21,426 nucleotides of DNA from DASSKA01 sp035765755 (GTDB lineage Bacteria > Actinomycetota > Actinomycetes > Propionibacteriales > Nocardioidaceae). The stretch's first letter is position 1. Each line of letters opens with the position of its first letter. Location: positions 1 to 21,426 of the forward strand of contig DASTWW010000041.1 of the NCBI GenBank assembly GCA_035765755.1, read 5' to 3'. Shown in pieces: positions 13,784 to 21,197 of the stretch. The position numbers were made by a program, and so were the translations under genes. The notes beneath the pieces are model-generated. The model was given only the letters and a program-made list of their open reading frames with translations. It made no database searches and had not been told where the DNA came from.

Positions 13784-15790
13784 CTAGGGGTTCGCGCTGG
13801 CGGTGCGCACCGATTGCGGCTCGGCTGGAGCGGACCACGCAGGCAGGGTGATCACGAACGCGCCCGCCGGCGACTCGGGAGTACCGGCCTCGTAGAAGGC
13901 GTCCCCGCCCTGGGCGCGCGCCAGCTCACGCACGATGAACAGTCCGAGTCCGGTGCCGCCCAGGCTCCGACCGGTCGCGAACCGCTCGAACAGCTGCGGC
14001 CGGATGCCCGGTGAGACCCCCGACCCGTTGTCCCTGACCCGGATCTCGACCTGGGAGGAAGTGCGCCGGGCCGACACCAGCACCGGTGGAGCGCCGTGCC
14101 GCAGCGCATTGCTGAGCAGGTTGTCCAGCGCCTGGTCGAGCCGGTCCGGGTCTCCGGAGGCCACCAGATCTTCCTGCACGTCGGCCACCACCTCGGCGTT
14201 CGGCCAGGTTCGCCGGATACCGGTCAGCGCGTCCCGGACGGCCCGCGCGACGGGGATCGCCTCGACGGTCATCCGCACGGCGCTTGCCTGCAGACGGGAC
14301 ACGGTGAGCAGGTCGGCCAGCAGGCGGCGAAGCCGGCCCGCGCTGCTGGACATCGCCGCCAACAGGTCCTCCCGCTCCTCCGCGGTGAGCTCCGTCCAGT
14401 GCTGGGCCAGCGTGTCCGCCGACCCCGCGAGCACGCCGATCGGGGTGCGCAGCTCGTGCGCGGTGACGGCCAGGAACTGGGCCTGCCCCTGCGCCGACTC
14501 CTGGAGCCGGGCGTTGAGCTCCTCCAGCTCGGAGTTCGCGGCCGCGAGGGCCTGTACGGCGTGCTCACGCTCCTCCTCGATCCGGCGCTGCCCGCTGGTG
14601 TCACGGGTCACCTTGGCGAAGCCGATGTGCTCGCCGGCGTCGTTGAACATGGCCGTGATCAGCACGCTCGCCCAAAAGGTCGAGCCGTCCTTGCGCAGTC
14701 GCCAGCCCTGCTCTTCGTAGTGCCCGACGCGCAGCGCGACACCGAGCTCGTACTCGGGATGCTTGCGCGCCCGCACCTCCGCCGGGTAGAAGACCCGGAA
14801 GTGCTGGCCGATGATCTCCTCAGCCGTGTACCCCTTGATGCGCTGGGCGCCGGCGTTCCAGCTCCTGACCCGCCCGCCGGGGTCAAGCATGAAGATCGCG
14901 TAGTCCTTGACGGCTTCGACGAGCATCCGGAATCGCTCTTCGCTCTGCCGCAGTCCCTCGATCGCAGCCCGTTCGGCCGTGACGTCCTGAACCTGCAGGA
15001 ACAGGTACAGCGCCCTGCCTCGCGAGTCCCGCACCGGCGCCAGCGTCGCGCGCACGAAGCTGCCGTCGGTGGCCGCGGCGAGCCGATGCTCGAGGTGCAC
15101 GACGTCGAGCGGTCGTCGCCGGATGTCCTCCAGCGCGGCGGACACCTCGGCCGATGCCTCGTCCGTCAGGTCGCCGTAGAAGACTCCGACGAGGCCGGCG
15201 GCCGGCGTGCGCAGCAGGGAGGCCAGCGCCCGGTTCACCCGCACCAGGCGGCCGGTCAGGGTCATGGTGGACATGCCGATCGCCGCCTCCTCGAACACCT
15301 CGTGGAACCGCTCGAGGTGTTCCTCGAGCACGGCCTGGTCCAGCACCGCGGTCTGCTCCGCGGCGTCCGCGCCCTCGTCGGCGACCTCCGGGGGCGCGGA
15401 CGCAGGCCCGCCCGGCGACGCCAGCAGGGCCAGCAGCCGGTCGACCAGCGACTCGATGGGCGTGGACTTCTCGATGAAGTCCGCGGCGCCCATGTCACGT
15501 GCCCGGTCAACGAGCCCCTGCTCCTCGAAGCCGCTGTAGAGAACCACCTTGGTGCGCGGCGAGGCGGCCAGGACCTGGGGGAGCGCCTCGAGCCCGTCCA
15601 TGTCCGGCATCGACACGTCGAGCACCATCAGGGAGGGCTGGTGCTTGCCGGCAAGGGCGATCGCGTCGGCACCGTCCGCGCCCTCACCGACGACCTCCAG
15701 CAGCCCGGACACCCGGAAGCGGGTCTTGACCAGCAGACGAACCTCGGCGGCGTCGTCCACGACGACGACCGTAGGTCGCTGCTCACCCAT
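13784..15790 (-). CDS. Hybrid histidine kinase, REC-PAS-PAS-HisKA-HATPase
   Basis: The 668-residue protein starts at ATG 15790; no membrane helix is seen, so it is cytoplasmic. The N-terminal receiver (~5-122) has D12-D13, D58 (LMVLDVSMPDMDG) and K108 (FIEKS). A first PAS lies at ~155-275, a second at ~283-400 (KDYAIFMLDPGGRVRSWNAG, GYTAEEIIGQHF, WRLRKDGSTFWASV). A coiled linker (~402-435) leads to HisKA with H445 in FLAVTAHELRTPIGVLAG, then the ATPase with N-box LDNLLSNALRHG (555-566), DNGSG (587-591) and GGTGLGLF (611-618). The receiver at the N-terminus makes it an input-gated kinase; the PAS domains may bind haem, flavin or a small ligand, but no diagnostic Cys or His is claimed. The downstream gene of the operon is the REC-HATPase protein. 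Confidence 0.93.
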   Translation of the reverse strand: MGEQRPTVVVVDDAAEVRLLVKTRFRVSGLLEVVGEGADGADAIALAGKHQPSLMVLDVSMPDMDGLEALPQVLAASPRTKVVLYSGFEEQGLVDRARDMGAADFIEKSTPIESLVDRLLALLASPGGPASAPPEVADEGADAAEQTAVLDQAVLEEHLERFHEVFEEAAIGMSTMTLTGRLVRVNRALASLLRTPAAGLVGVFYGDLTDEASAEVSAALEDIRRRPLDVVHLEHRLAAATDGSFVRATLAPVRDSRGRALYLFLQVQDVTAERAAIEGLRQSEERFRMLVEAVKDYAIFMLDPGGRVRSWNAGAQRIKGYTAEEIIGQHFRVFYPAEVRARKHPEYELGVALRVGHYEEQGWRLRKDGSTFWASVLITAMFNDAGEHIGFAKVTRDTSGQRRIEEEREHAVQALAAANSELEELNARLQESAQGQAQFLAVTAHELRTPIGVLAGSADTLAQHWTELTAEEREDLLAAMSSSAGRLRRLLADLLTVSRLQASAVRMTVEAIPVARAVRDALTGIRRTWPNAEVVADVQEDLVASGDPDRLDQALDNLLSNALRHGAPPVLVSARRTSSQVEIRVRDNGSGVSPGIRPQLFERFATGRSLGGTGLGLFIVRELARAQGGDAFYEAGTPESPAGAFVITLPAWSAPAEPQSVRTASANP

Positions 15791-15800
15791 GGGCTGACGC

Positions 15801-15816
15801 TACCCCGCCGGGGGTA
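15801..15816. promoter_or_regulatory. Short inverted repeat between the divergent kinase and acyl-CoA ligase genes
   Basis: TACCCC (15801-15806) and GGGGTA (15811-15816) flank a GCCG spacer. It lies in the 100-base region shared by the two divergent genes, ten bases from the kinase start, where a bound protein would block that gene. Chance in GC-rich DNA is possible. Confidence 0.3.
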
Positions 15817-15890
15817 TTTCAGGCGGCCGGGATCTGGTGCGAAGTCCGCGACTGCGGTCGAATAGGGGCGACGATCCCCTGGAGGTGCCT

Positions 15891-17420
15891 GTGTACTACC
15901 CGCTGACCGTTCGTGACTTCCTGGACCGCGCCGAGAACGTGTACCCCGATCGAGTGGCGGTCGTCGACGAGCCGGACCAGCCCGCGCCCAGCCTCGGTGA
16001 GGTGAGCTACCGCGACCTGGCCGCGCTCGCCAGGGCACAAGCGGCCAGGCTCGACCAGCTCGGCGTGCCCACCGGCGGCCGCGTCGCGGTGATCTCTCAG
16101 AACTCGGCCCGGCTGCTCACCTTCTTCTTCGGGGTGAGCGGCTGGGGGCGGGTGCTGGTGCCCGTCAACTTCCGGCTCAGCCTCCCCGAGATCTCCTACA
16201 TCGTCGAGCACTCGGGGGCGCAGGTGGTGTACGCCGACCCGTCCCGCAAAGACGTGCTCGACAGCCTCGACGTACCCCACAAGTTCGTCCTCGGCGACGA
16301 CGACGCCCTCTTCCTGCACGACGCCGAACCGCGCCCGTGGGCCGAGCCCGACGAGGGTGCGACGGCGACCATCAACTACACCTCCGGGACCACCGCCCGG
16401 CCCAAGGGCGTGCAGCTGACCCACCGCAACCTGTGGCTGAACGCCACCGTGTTCGGGCTGCACACCACGCTGAGCGACCGCGACGTGTACCTCCACACGC
16501 TGCCGATGTTCCATGCGAACGGCTGGGGGATGCCCTACGGCGTGACCGGCGTCGGCGGCACGCACGTCGTGCTCCGGCAGGTGGACGGTGCCGAGATCCT
16601 GCGCCGCATCGAGAGGTACGACGTCACGTTGATGTGCGCGGCACCGGCGGTGGTGAACGCCGCCCTCGACGCGGCCGAGAGCTGGGAAGGGGAGATCCCC
16701 GGTAGGGACCGGGTGCGCATCGTGGTCGCGGGCGCCCCACCGCCCTCGAAGACCATCGAGCGGGTGCTGACCACCCTGGGCTGGGAGTTCGCGCAGATCT
16801 ACGGGCTGACCGAGACCTCGCCGATCGTCACCGTCAACCGGATGCGGGCGGAGTGGGACGACCTGGAGCCGATCGAGAAAGCCCGCAAGCTGATGCGTGC
16901 CGGTGCTCCGGCCCTCGGCGTGCGGGTGACCACCGACCGGGCGGGCGAGGTGCTCACCGCCTCCAACCACAACCTGGACGGCTACTGGCAGCAGCCGGAG
17001 GAGACCGCCCGGGTCCAGGAGGGCAACTGGTTCCACACCGGCGACGGGGGTTATCTCGACGACGAGGGCTACCTGGTCATCTCCGACCGCAAGAAGGACG
17101 TGATCATCTCCGGCGGCGAGAACGTGTCGTCGATCGAGGTCGAGGACGCCCTGATGTCGCACCCCGCGGTCAAGGAGGTCGCGGTGATCGGCATCCCGGA
17201 CGAGAAGTGGGGGGAGCTGGTCACCGGGCTGGTGGTCAGCGACGGGTCCGGGATCACCGCGGAGGACCTGATCGCGCACTGCCGGGGCGCGCTGGCCGGC
17301 TACAAGTGCCCCAAGCGGATCGACTTCGTGGAGAGCCTGCCGAGGACCGCCACCGGCAAGCTCCAGAAGTTCAAGCTCCGGGAGCCGTTCTGGGCGGGAC
17401 ACGAGCGCCAGGTCAACTGA
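15891..17420 (+). CDS. Fatty-acyl-CoA ligase (AMP-forming, FadD-like)
   Basis: The 509-residue enzyme starts at GTG 15891, fixed by GGAGG five bases upstream; the frame before it is non-coding. It belongs to the ANL adenylating superfamily: acid + ATP to acyl-AMP, then thioester with CoA. Visible motifs are the P-loop YTSGTTARPKG (163-173), the YGLTETSP adenine motif (304-311), the hinge region TGDGGYLDDEGYLVISDRKK, SGGENVSSIEVEDAL, and the catalytic K490 in TATGKLQK. Length is right for medium/long-chain acyl-CoA synthetases (about 500-550). It has no membrane segment. It is divergent from the kinase gene and 80 bases upstream of the phosphatidyltransferase gene. The chain-length specificity cannot be read from the sequence. 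Confidence 0.92.
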   Translation: MYYPLTVRDFLDRAENVYPDRVAVVDEPDQPAPSLGEVSYRDLAALARAQAARLDQLGVPTGGRVAVISQNSARLLTFFFGVSGWGRVLVPVNFRLSLPEISYIVEHSGAQVVYADPSRKDVLDSLDVPHKFVLGDDDALFLHDAEPRPWAEPDEGATATINYTSGTTARPKGVQLTHRNLWLNATVFGLHTTLSDRDVYLHTLPMFHANGWGMPYGVTGVGGTHVVLRQVDGAEILRRIERYDVTLMCAAPAVVNAALDAAESWEGEIPGRDRVRIVVAGAPPPSKTIERVLTTLGWEFAQIYGLTETSPIVTVNRMRAEWDDLEPIEKARKLMRAGAPALGVRVTTDRAGEVLTASNHNLDGYWQQPEETARVQEGNWFHTGDGGYLDDEGYLVISDRKKDVIISGGENVSSIEVEDALMSHPAVKEVAVIGIPDEKWGELVTGLVVSDGSGITAEDLIAHCRGALAGYKCPKRIDFVESLPRTATGKLQKFKLREPFWAGHERQVN

Positions 17421-17500
17421 CCCCGCCGACCCCCCGCCAGCGGTTAGGCTAAGGCGACGGAGTGTGGCAGCACGCGGCAAGGGGACGACAAGGGGACGTG

Positions 17501-18112
17501 GTGGACGAGCGGGACTCCCTCGGGGGGACCAGCCGGGTTCTGACGGTTCCCAACGTCATCAGCATCATCCGGCTGGCCGGCGTGCCCCTGTTCCTCTGGC
17601 TGGTGCTGGGGCCGGAGGCCGACGGATGGGCGCTGCTCGTGCTGGCGCTGTCTGGGGTCAGCGACTACCTGGACGGCTACCTGGCCCGGCGGCTGCACCA
17701 GACCTCGACGCTCGGCACCATCCTGGACCCGGTCGCGGACCGGCTCTACATCTTGGCCACCGTGTTCGGGCTGGCCTGGCGCGACATCATCCCGTGGTGG
17801 CTGGCGGTGCTGCTCCCCGCCCGGGACCTGTTCTTGTGGGGATTGGTGCCGTTCCTGCGCACCCGCGGCTACAGCGCGCTGCCGGTGCACTTCCTGGGCA
17901 AGGCCGCCACCGCCAACCTGCTCTACGCGTTCCCGCTGCTCCTGCTCGGTGACGGTCACGGCGTCGTCGCCTCGCTGGCCCGGGTCTTCGGATGGGCGTT
18001 CGCAATCTGGGGGACTGGGCTCTACTGGTGGGCCGGGCTGCTCTACGCCTGGCAGGTCCGCAAGCTGCTCACCGAGCACCACGACCGGGCACCCGCGCTC
18101 GATGGCCGCTGA
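17501..18112 (+). CDS. CDP-alcohol phosphatidyltransferase family protein
   Basis: The 203-residue membrane enzyme starts at GTG 17501 behind AAGGGG (five-base spacing); the frame is open to GTG 17462. The signature D-G-x2-A-R-x8-G-x3-D-x3-D is complete, with D55, D58-G59, A62-R63, G72, D76 and D80 (SDYLDGYLARR, then GTILDPVADR). About six membrane helices follow the usual plan. Members transfer a phosphatidyl group from CDP-diacylglycerol to an alcohol such as glycerol phosphate, inositol or another phospholipid. In mycobacteria the gene in this position is called pgsA2; its true acceptor is not certain. A weak -10-like TAGGCT lies at 17445-17450. The stop overlaps the next gene by 11 bases, so this opens an operon. 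Confidence 0.92.
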   Translation: MDERDSLGGTSRVLTVPNVISIIRLAGVPLFLWLVLGPEADGWALLVLALSGVSDYLDGYLARRLHQTSTLGTILDPVADRLYILATVFGLAWRDIIPWWLAVLLPARDLFLWGLVPFLRTRGYSALPVHFLGKAATANLLYAFPLLLLGDGHGVVASLARVFGWAFAIWGTGLYWWAGLLYAWQVRKLLTEHHDRAPALDGR

Positions 18113-18974
18113 CAAGCCAGGCACGAGCATGACGGGCGGCGCGCGGTCGGCTGTCCGCTCGGTGCCGCCACCCCAGGCCGTGATGGGCCTGCTCAACTAC
18201 ATCACCGCGCACTCGCTCGACGAGGACTACGCCCACGTGTCCGCGCAGCGGACCGCGGACGGCGACCGGTCGGTGCGGCCCGGGTCCGCCGCGCTGGTGG
18301 TGATGCTGCTGTTCGGCCTGCTGGTCACCATCGCCGGGATCCGGACCGCGCACAACGCGCCGGTGTCGCAGACCAACCACGCGGAGCTGGTCACCCAGAT
18401 CAAGGCCCGCAGCGCCAAGGTGGACGCCCGGCGCCGGCAGATCGAGGCAGTGCAGGCCGACATCCGCACGCTGCAGGCGCAGTACTCCCAGGCCACCGCG
18501 GAGGGCCAGTCGCTGGCCACGCAGCTCGGTCGGCTCGGCGTCCGGGTGGGCTCCGTGCCGGTGCACGGCCCTGGGGTCCGGATCGTGGTCGACGACGCCC
18601 CGAGCGCCCCGAGCGCGAGGTACCGGGTGCAGGCCACCGACCTCCAGGTGCTCGTGAACGCCTTGTGGCTGTCCGGAGCCGAGGCGATCGCGGTCAACGG
18701 CCAGCGGCTGACCAGCCTGTCCTCGATCCGCGAAGCGGGCACGGCGATCACCGTCAACTTCCGGTCCCTGTCCCCGCCTTACACCATCACGGCCATCGGC
18801 AACCCGAACCAGCTTCCCGCGCGATTCGCCGACACCCGGGGTGGGTCGACGTGGTTCGATCTACAGGCGGCCTTCGGGCTGCGGTTCCACACGACATCCG
18901 AGGAGTCCTTGACCTTGCCAGCGGCGCACCGCCTGTCCCTGCACCTCGCCACCACCCCGGAGAAGCTGCGATGA
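18102..18974 (+). CDS. DUF881 family protein, first copy
   Basis: The 290-residue protein starts at ATG 18102 inside the previous gene; ATG 18129 is an alternative with CCAGG upstream. Residues 1-60 are cytoplasmic, 62-80 form one membrane helix (SAALVVMLLFGLLVTIAGI), and a coiled coil follows (~93-145, KARSAKVDARRRQIEAVQAD). The DUF881 domain comes next (GVRVGSVPVHGPGVRIVVDD, ALWLSGAEAIAVNGQRL, SPPYTITAIGNP). The family is found in Firmicutes and Actinobacteria near cell-division and envelope genes; no enzyme activity is known. It partners with sbp and the second DUF881 gene. The next gene starts within its stop codon (ATGA), so the two are coupled. Confidence 0.9.
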   Translation: MAADKPGTSMTGGARSAVRSVPPPQAVMGLLNYITAHSLDEDYAHVSAQRTADGDRSVRPGSAALVVMLLFGLLVTIAGIRTAHNAPVSQTNHAELVTQIKARSAKVDARRRQIEAVQADIRTLQAQYSQATAEGQSLATQLGRLGVRVGSVPVHGPGVRIVVDDAPSAPSARYRVQATDLQVLVNALWLSGAEAIAVNGQRLTSLSSIREAGTAITVNFRSLSPPYTITAIGNPNQLPARFADTRGGSTWFDLQAAFGLRFHTTSEESLTLPAAHRLSLHLATTPEKLR

Positions 18975-19303
18975 TCGCCGGCCTCGGGCTGCTGCTCGGT
19001 GTGGTGCTCGGCCTGCTTCTCCAGCCCCAGGTGCCACCGTGGATGCAGCCCTACCTGCCGATCGCGGTGGTGGCCGCTCTCGACGCGGTCTTCGGCGCAC
19101 TGCGCGCGTTCCTGGACGGTATCTTCGACGACAAGGTGTTCGTGGTCTCCTTCGTCAGCAACGTGCTCATCGCGGCGCTGATCGTCTACCTCGGCGACAA
19201 GCTCGGGGTGGGAGGCCAGCTGTCGACCGGTGTGATCGTGGTGCTCGGAATCCGTATCTTCTCCAACGTGGCCGCCATCCGGCGGCACCTGTTCCATGCC
19301 TGA
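18971..19303 (+). CDS. sbp: Small basic protein Sbp (DUF1290)
   Basis: The 110-residue membrane protein starts at ATG 18971, overlapping the preceding stop by four bases. It has three hydrophobic segments (about 1-20, 28-47, 56-76) and a fourth near the end. The diagnostic core is present: YLPIAVVAALDAVFGALRA, then LDGIFDDKVFVVSFVSNVL and LGIRIFSNVAAIRRHLF. Bacillus Sbp is encoded beside the ylxW/ylxX (DUF881) genes and ftsZ, and the Sbp-DUF881 link is retained here. Function is unknown. It lies between two DUF881 genes. Confidence 0.92.
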   Translation: MIAGLGLLLGVVLGLLLQPQVPPWMQPYLPIAVVAALDAVFGALRAFLDGIFDDKVFVVSFVSNVLIAALIVYLGDKLGVGGQLSTGVIVVLGIRIFSNVAAIRRHLFHA

Positions 19304-19312
19304 GGCTCGGCG

Positions 19313-20086
19313 ATGACCGAGGACAGGCCGACCGTCCCGGAGCCGGAGGAGCCCCGGCCGAGCGGCCGCGCCCGGCTGCTAGCCGCGCTGAGGCGGCCCT
19401 GGTCGCGGGGCCAGGTGACTGCGGCGGTGCTGCTCGCCGTCGTCGGGTTCGCCGGCGTCGTCCAGGTGCGGGCCAACGAGGGCAACGACAGGTACGTCGG
19501 GATGCGCCAGGGTGACCTGATCCAGCTGCTCAACTCCCTGTCCACCGCGTCGCAACGGGCCGAGAACGAGATCGCGAAGCTGCAGCAGACCCGCAACACC
19601 CTGCGCAACGACACCGACAGCCGACGCGCCGCGCTGGAGCGGGCCCGCCAGCAGGCCAACACCCTGGGCATCCTCGCCGGCACCCTGCCGGCCGAGGGGC
19701 CGGGCGTCCGGGTCTCGATCACCGACCCGAACGGCAAGGTGGGCACCGACCTGATGCTCAACGGCATCGAGGAGCTGCGGGACGCGGGTGCCGAGGTGAT
19801 CGAGATCAACGACACCGTTCGGGTGATCGCGCAGACCTCGTTCAAGGACGGTCTGCGGGGCATCATCGTGGACGGTCACCAGCTGTCCCCGCCGTACACC
19901 ATCGACGCCATCGGCAACCCGCACACCCTGGCCCAGGCGATGGCCTTCACCGGCGGGTTCATCGACGAGATCGAGAGCCCGGCCATCGGGGGCAAGGTCG
20001 TCGTCACCCAGACGCAGAGCGTCGAGATCGCCAGCGTCCGCCAGCCGGCGCAGGCGGACTACGCCCGCCCGACCAACAGCGAGTAG
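19313..20086 (+). CDS. DUF881 family protein, second copy
   Basis: The 257-residue protein starts at ATG 19313; GAGG seven bases upstream overlaps the sbp stop. A ~32-residue acidic/proline-rich then basic cytoplasmic end precedes one membrane helix (~35-52, TAAVLLAVVGFAGVVQV). A coiled coil spans ~72-120 (ASQRAENEIAKLQQTRNTL). The DUF881 domain follows with GPGVRVSITDPNG, LNGIEELRDAGAEVIEIND and SPPYTIDAIGNPHTL, ending in VVTQTQSVEIASVR. It is clearly paralogous to the copy upstream, sharing the coiled-coil-then-domain layout, but differs in sequence. Two copies flanking sbp is the mycobacterial arrangement (Rv1823-Rv1825). The extracytoplasmic part may form a complex with its paralogue. Confidence 0.9.
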   Translation: MTEDRPTVPEPEEPRPSGRARLLAALRRPWSRGQVTAAVLLAVVGFAGVVQVRANEGNDRYVGMRQGDLIQLLNSLSTASQRAENEIAKLQQTRNTLRNDTDSRRAALERARQQANTLGILAGTLPAEGPGVRVSITDPNGKVGTDLMLNGIEELRDAGAEVIEINDTVRVIAQTSFKDGLRGIIVDGHQLSPPYTIDAIGNPHTLAQAMAFTGGFIDEIESPAIGGKVVVTQTQSVEIASVRQPAQADYARPTNSE

Positions 20087-20125
20087 CCTGCACCCGTCCC
20101 GACCGGCCGGCCACGAAGGAGTCCC

Positions 20126-20524
20126 GTGTACCCCGAAGACCTCAAGTACACCAGTGAGCACGAGTGGGTGCGCAGCCCGGGCGAGAACGACGGCGCGGTC
20201 CGCGTCGGCATCACCGACTTCGCCCAGGACGCGCTCGGCGACATCGTCTACGTCTCCCTGCCAGACGTCGGCCAGGACGTGGAGAAGGGCGCCGCGGTGG
20301 GCGAGCTGGAGTCCACGAAGTCGGTCAGCGACCTCTACGCTCCGCTGAGCGGCTCGGTGGTGTCGCGCAACGAGAGTCTCGACGCGACACCCGAGCTGGT
20401 GAACTCCGATCCGTACGGCGACGGCTGGCTGTTCGAGGTGGTGCCGTCGGAGCCCGACCAGCTCGACGCGCTGCTCGACGTGAGCAGCTACACCCAGTCG
20501 CTCGAGGGGTCGTCCGACAGCTGA
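20126..20524 (+). CDS. gcvH: Glycine cleavage system H protein
   Basis: The 132-residue protein starts at GTG 20126 behind GAAGGAG. The lipoyl domain is intact: SEHEWVR, GITDFAQDALGDIVYVSLP, and the lipoylated lysine K65 in ELESTKSVSDLYAP, then NSDPYGDGWLFEV. It carries the aminomethyl group between the P, T and L proteins in glycine breakdown to CO2, NH3 and methylene-THF. No gcvP or gcvT is in the window. Its place 39 bases after the DUF881/sbp block and before the FHA gene is the conserved actinobacterial context (Rv1826), where the H protein may share control with the next gene. The C-terminal eight residues are serine-rich and unremarkable. Confidence 0.97.
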   Translation: MYPEDLKYTSEHEWVRSPGENDGAVRVGITDFAQDALGDIVYVSLPDVGQDVEKGAAVGELESTKSVSDLYAPLSGSVVSRNESLDATPELVNSDPYGDGWLFEVVPSEPDQLDALLDVSSYTQSLEGSSDS

Positions 20525-20540
20525 GGCTCGGCACGGCCGG

Positions 20541-20559
20541 AAGCCGGGGAATCCGGCTT
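20541..20559 (+). terminator. Terminator-like hairpin after gcvH
   Basis: AAGCCGG (20541-20547) and CCGGCTT (20553-20559) form a perfect 7-bp stem with a 5-base loop, 17 bases past the gcvH stop. It has no long T-tract. The 3' arm overlaps the -35 candidate of the next promoter by two bases. Confidence 0.5.
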
Positions 20560-20585
20560 GATCGTGCTTGGCCGGCTGATAGGTT
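20558..20585 (+). promoter_or_regulatory. Promoter candidate for the garA-ftsR unit
   Basis: TTGATC (20558-20563) and TAGGTT (20580-20585) are spaced by 16 bases and fit an actinobacterial sigma-A type promoter. A start near 20592 would leave a leader of about 65 bases containing the TTGAGG repeats. Confidence 0.4.
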
Positions 20586-20635
20586 TTGAGGAACCATCAA
20601 CCTCGACTGTCACTTGAGGGTTCGACCGCTCGAGG
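20586..20635. repeat. TTGAGG-type repeats upstream of the FHA gene (operator candidate)
   Basis: TTGAGG occurs at 20586-20591 and 20614-20619, and TCGAGG at 20630-20635. An AACCTC at 20599-20604 faces GAGGGTT at 20616-20622, giving an imperfect inverted repeat. The MerR-type protein encoded two genes on is a natural candidate for binding here; this is inference. Confidence 0.4.
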
Positions 20636-20657
20636 GTCCGCGTCACTGGAGGTCGAC

Positions 20658-21197
20658 ATGCCGTTCTGCACCGCTTGCGGACACCGCAATCCCGACGACG
20701 CCCGGTTCTGCTCCCAGTGCGGCACGCCCATCGTCACCGAGCCAGCCGCGCCGGGTGCCCGCAGCGAGGAACCGGCGGAGACCACCTCGACGATCACCTT
20801 CGGTGGGCCCTCCAAGTCCGAGCTGGCCGAGGAGCGGACCCTCAACGAGGCCGACGCCGCGGCGGTGGACGCGCTCCCCGCGGGGAGCGCGCTGCTCGTG
20901 GTCCAGCGCGGTCCGAGCGCGGGAAGCCGGTTCCTGCTGGACACCGACGTGGTCTCGGCCGGCCGTCACCCCGACAGCGAGATCTTCCTCGACGACGTGA
21001 CGGTCTCGCGCCGGCACGCCGAGTTCCGGCGGGGCCCCGAGGGCTACACCGTCGCCGACGTCGGCTCGTTGAACGGCACCTACGTCAACCGCGACCGGAT
21101 CGACGAGGTCGCGCTCCAGGGCGGAGACGAGGTGCAGATCGGCAAGTACCGGCTGGTCTACTTCGCCAGCCACGCAGGAGCGGGCAGCCGCCGGTGA
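20658..21197 (+). CDS. garA: GarA/OdhI-type FHA protein with N-terminal zinc ribbon
   Basis: The 179-residue protein starts at ATG 20658 with GGAGG five bases upstream. Residues 4-21 form a zinc ribbon, CTACGHRNPDDARFCSQC (C4, C7, C18, C21), which mycobacterial GarA lacks. Then comes the phosphorylation motif ETTS (41-44; T42 and T43 match the PknG/PknB sites of GarA) within ETTSTITF. The FHA domain (~78-170) keeps the phosphothreonine-binding loops: AGRHPDSEIFLDDVTVSRRH (R103, S117, H120) and SLNGTYVNR (N139). The unphosphorylated protein inhibits 2-oxoglutarate dehydrogenase and regulates glutamate enzymes; phosphorylation closes it onto itself. The last bases overlap the ftsR start (GTGA). 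The zinc ribbon is an added module whose partner is unknown. Confidence 0.93.
   Translation: MPFCTACGHRNPDDARFCSQCGTPIVTEPAAPGARSEEPAETTSTITFGGPSKSELAEERTLNEADAAAVDALPAGSALLVVQRGPSAGSRFLLDTDVVSAGRHPDSEIFLDDVTVSRRHAEFRRGPEGYTVADVGSLNGTYVNRDRIDEVALQGGDEVQIGKYRLVYFASHAGAGSRR

Noticed and set aside
14096..15865. 589-codon plus-strand frame over the hybrid histidine kinase
   Set aside because: The minus frame has complete REC, PAS and kinase motifs; the plus frame is a low-complexity shadow.
15819..17480. 553-codon minus-strand frame over the acyl-CoA ligase
   Set aside because: The ligase has all ANL motifs on the plus strand; the antisense product has none.
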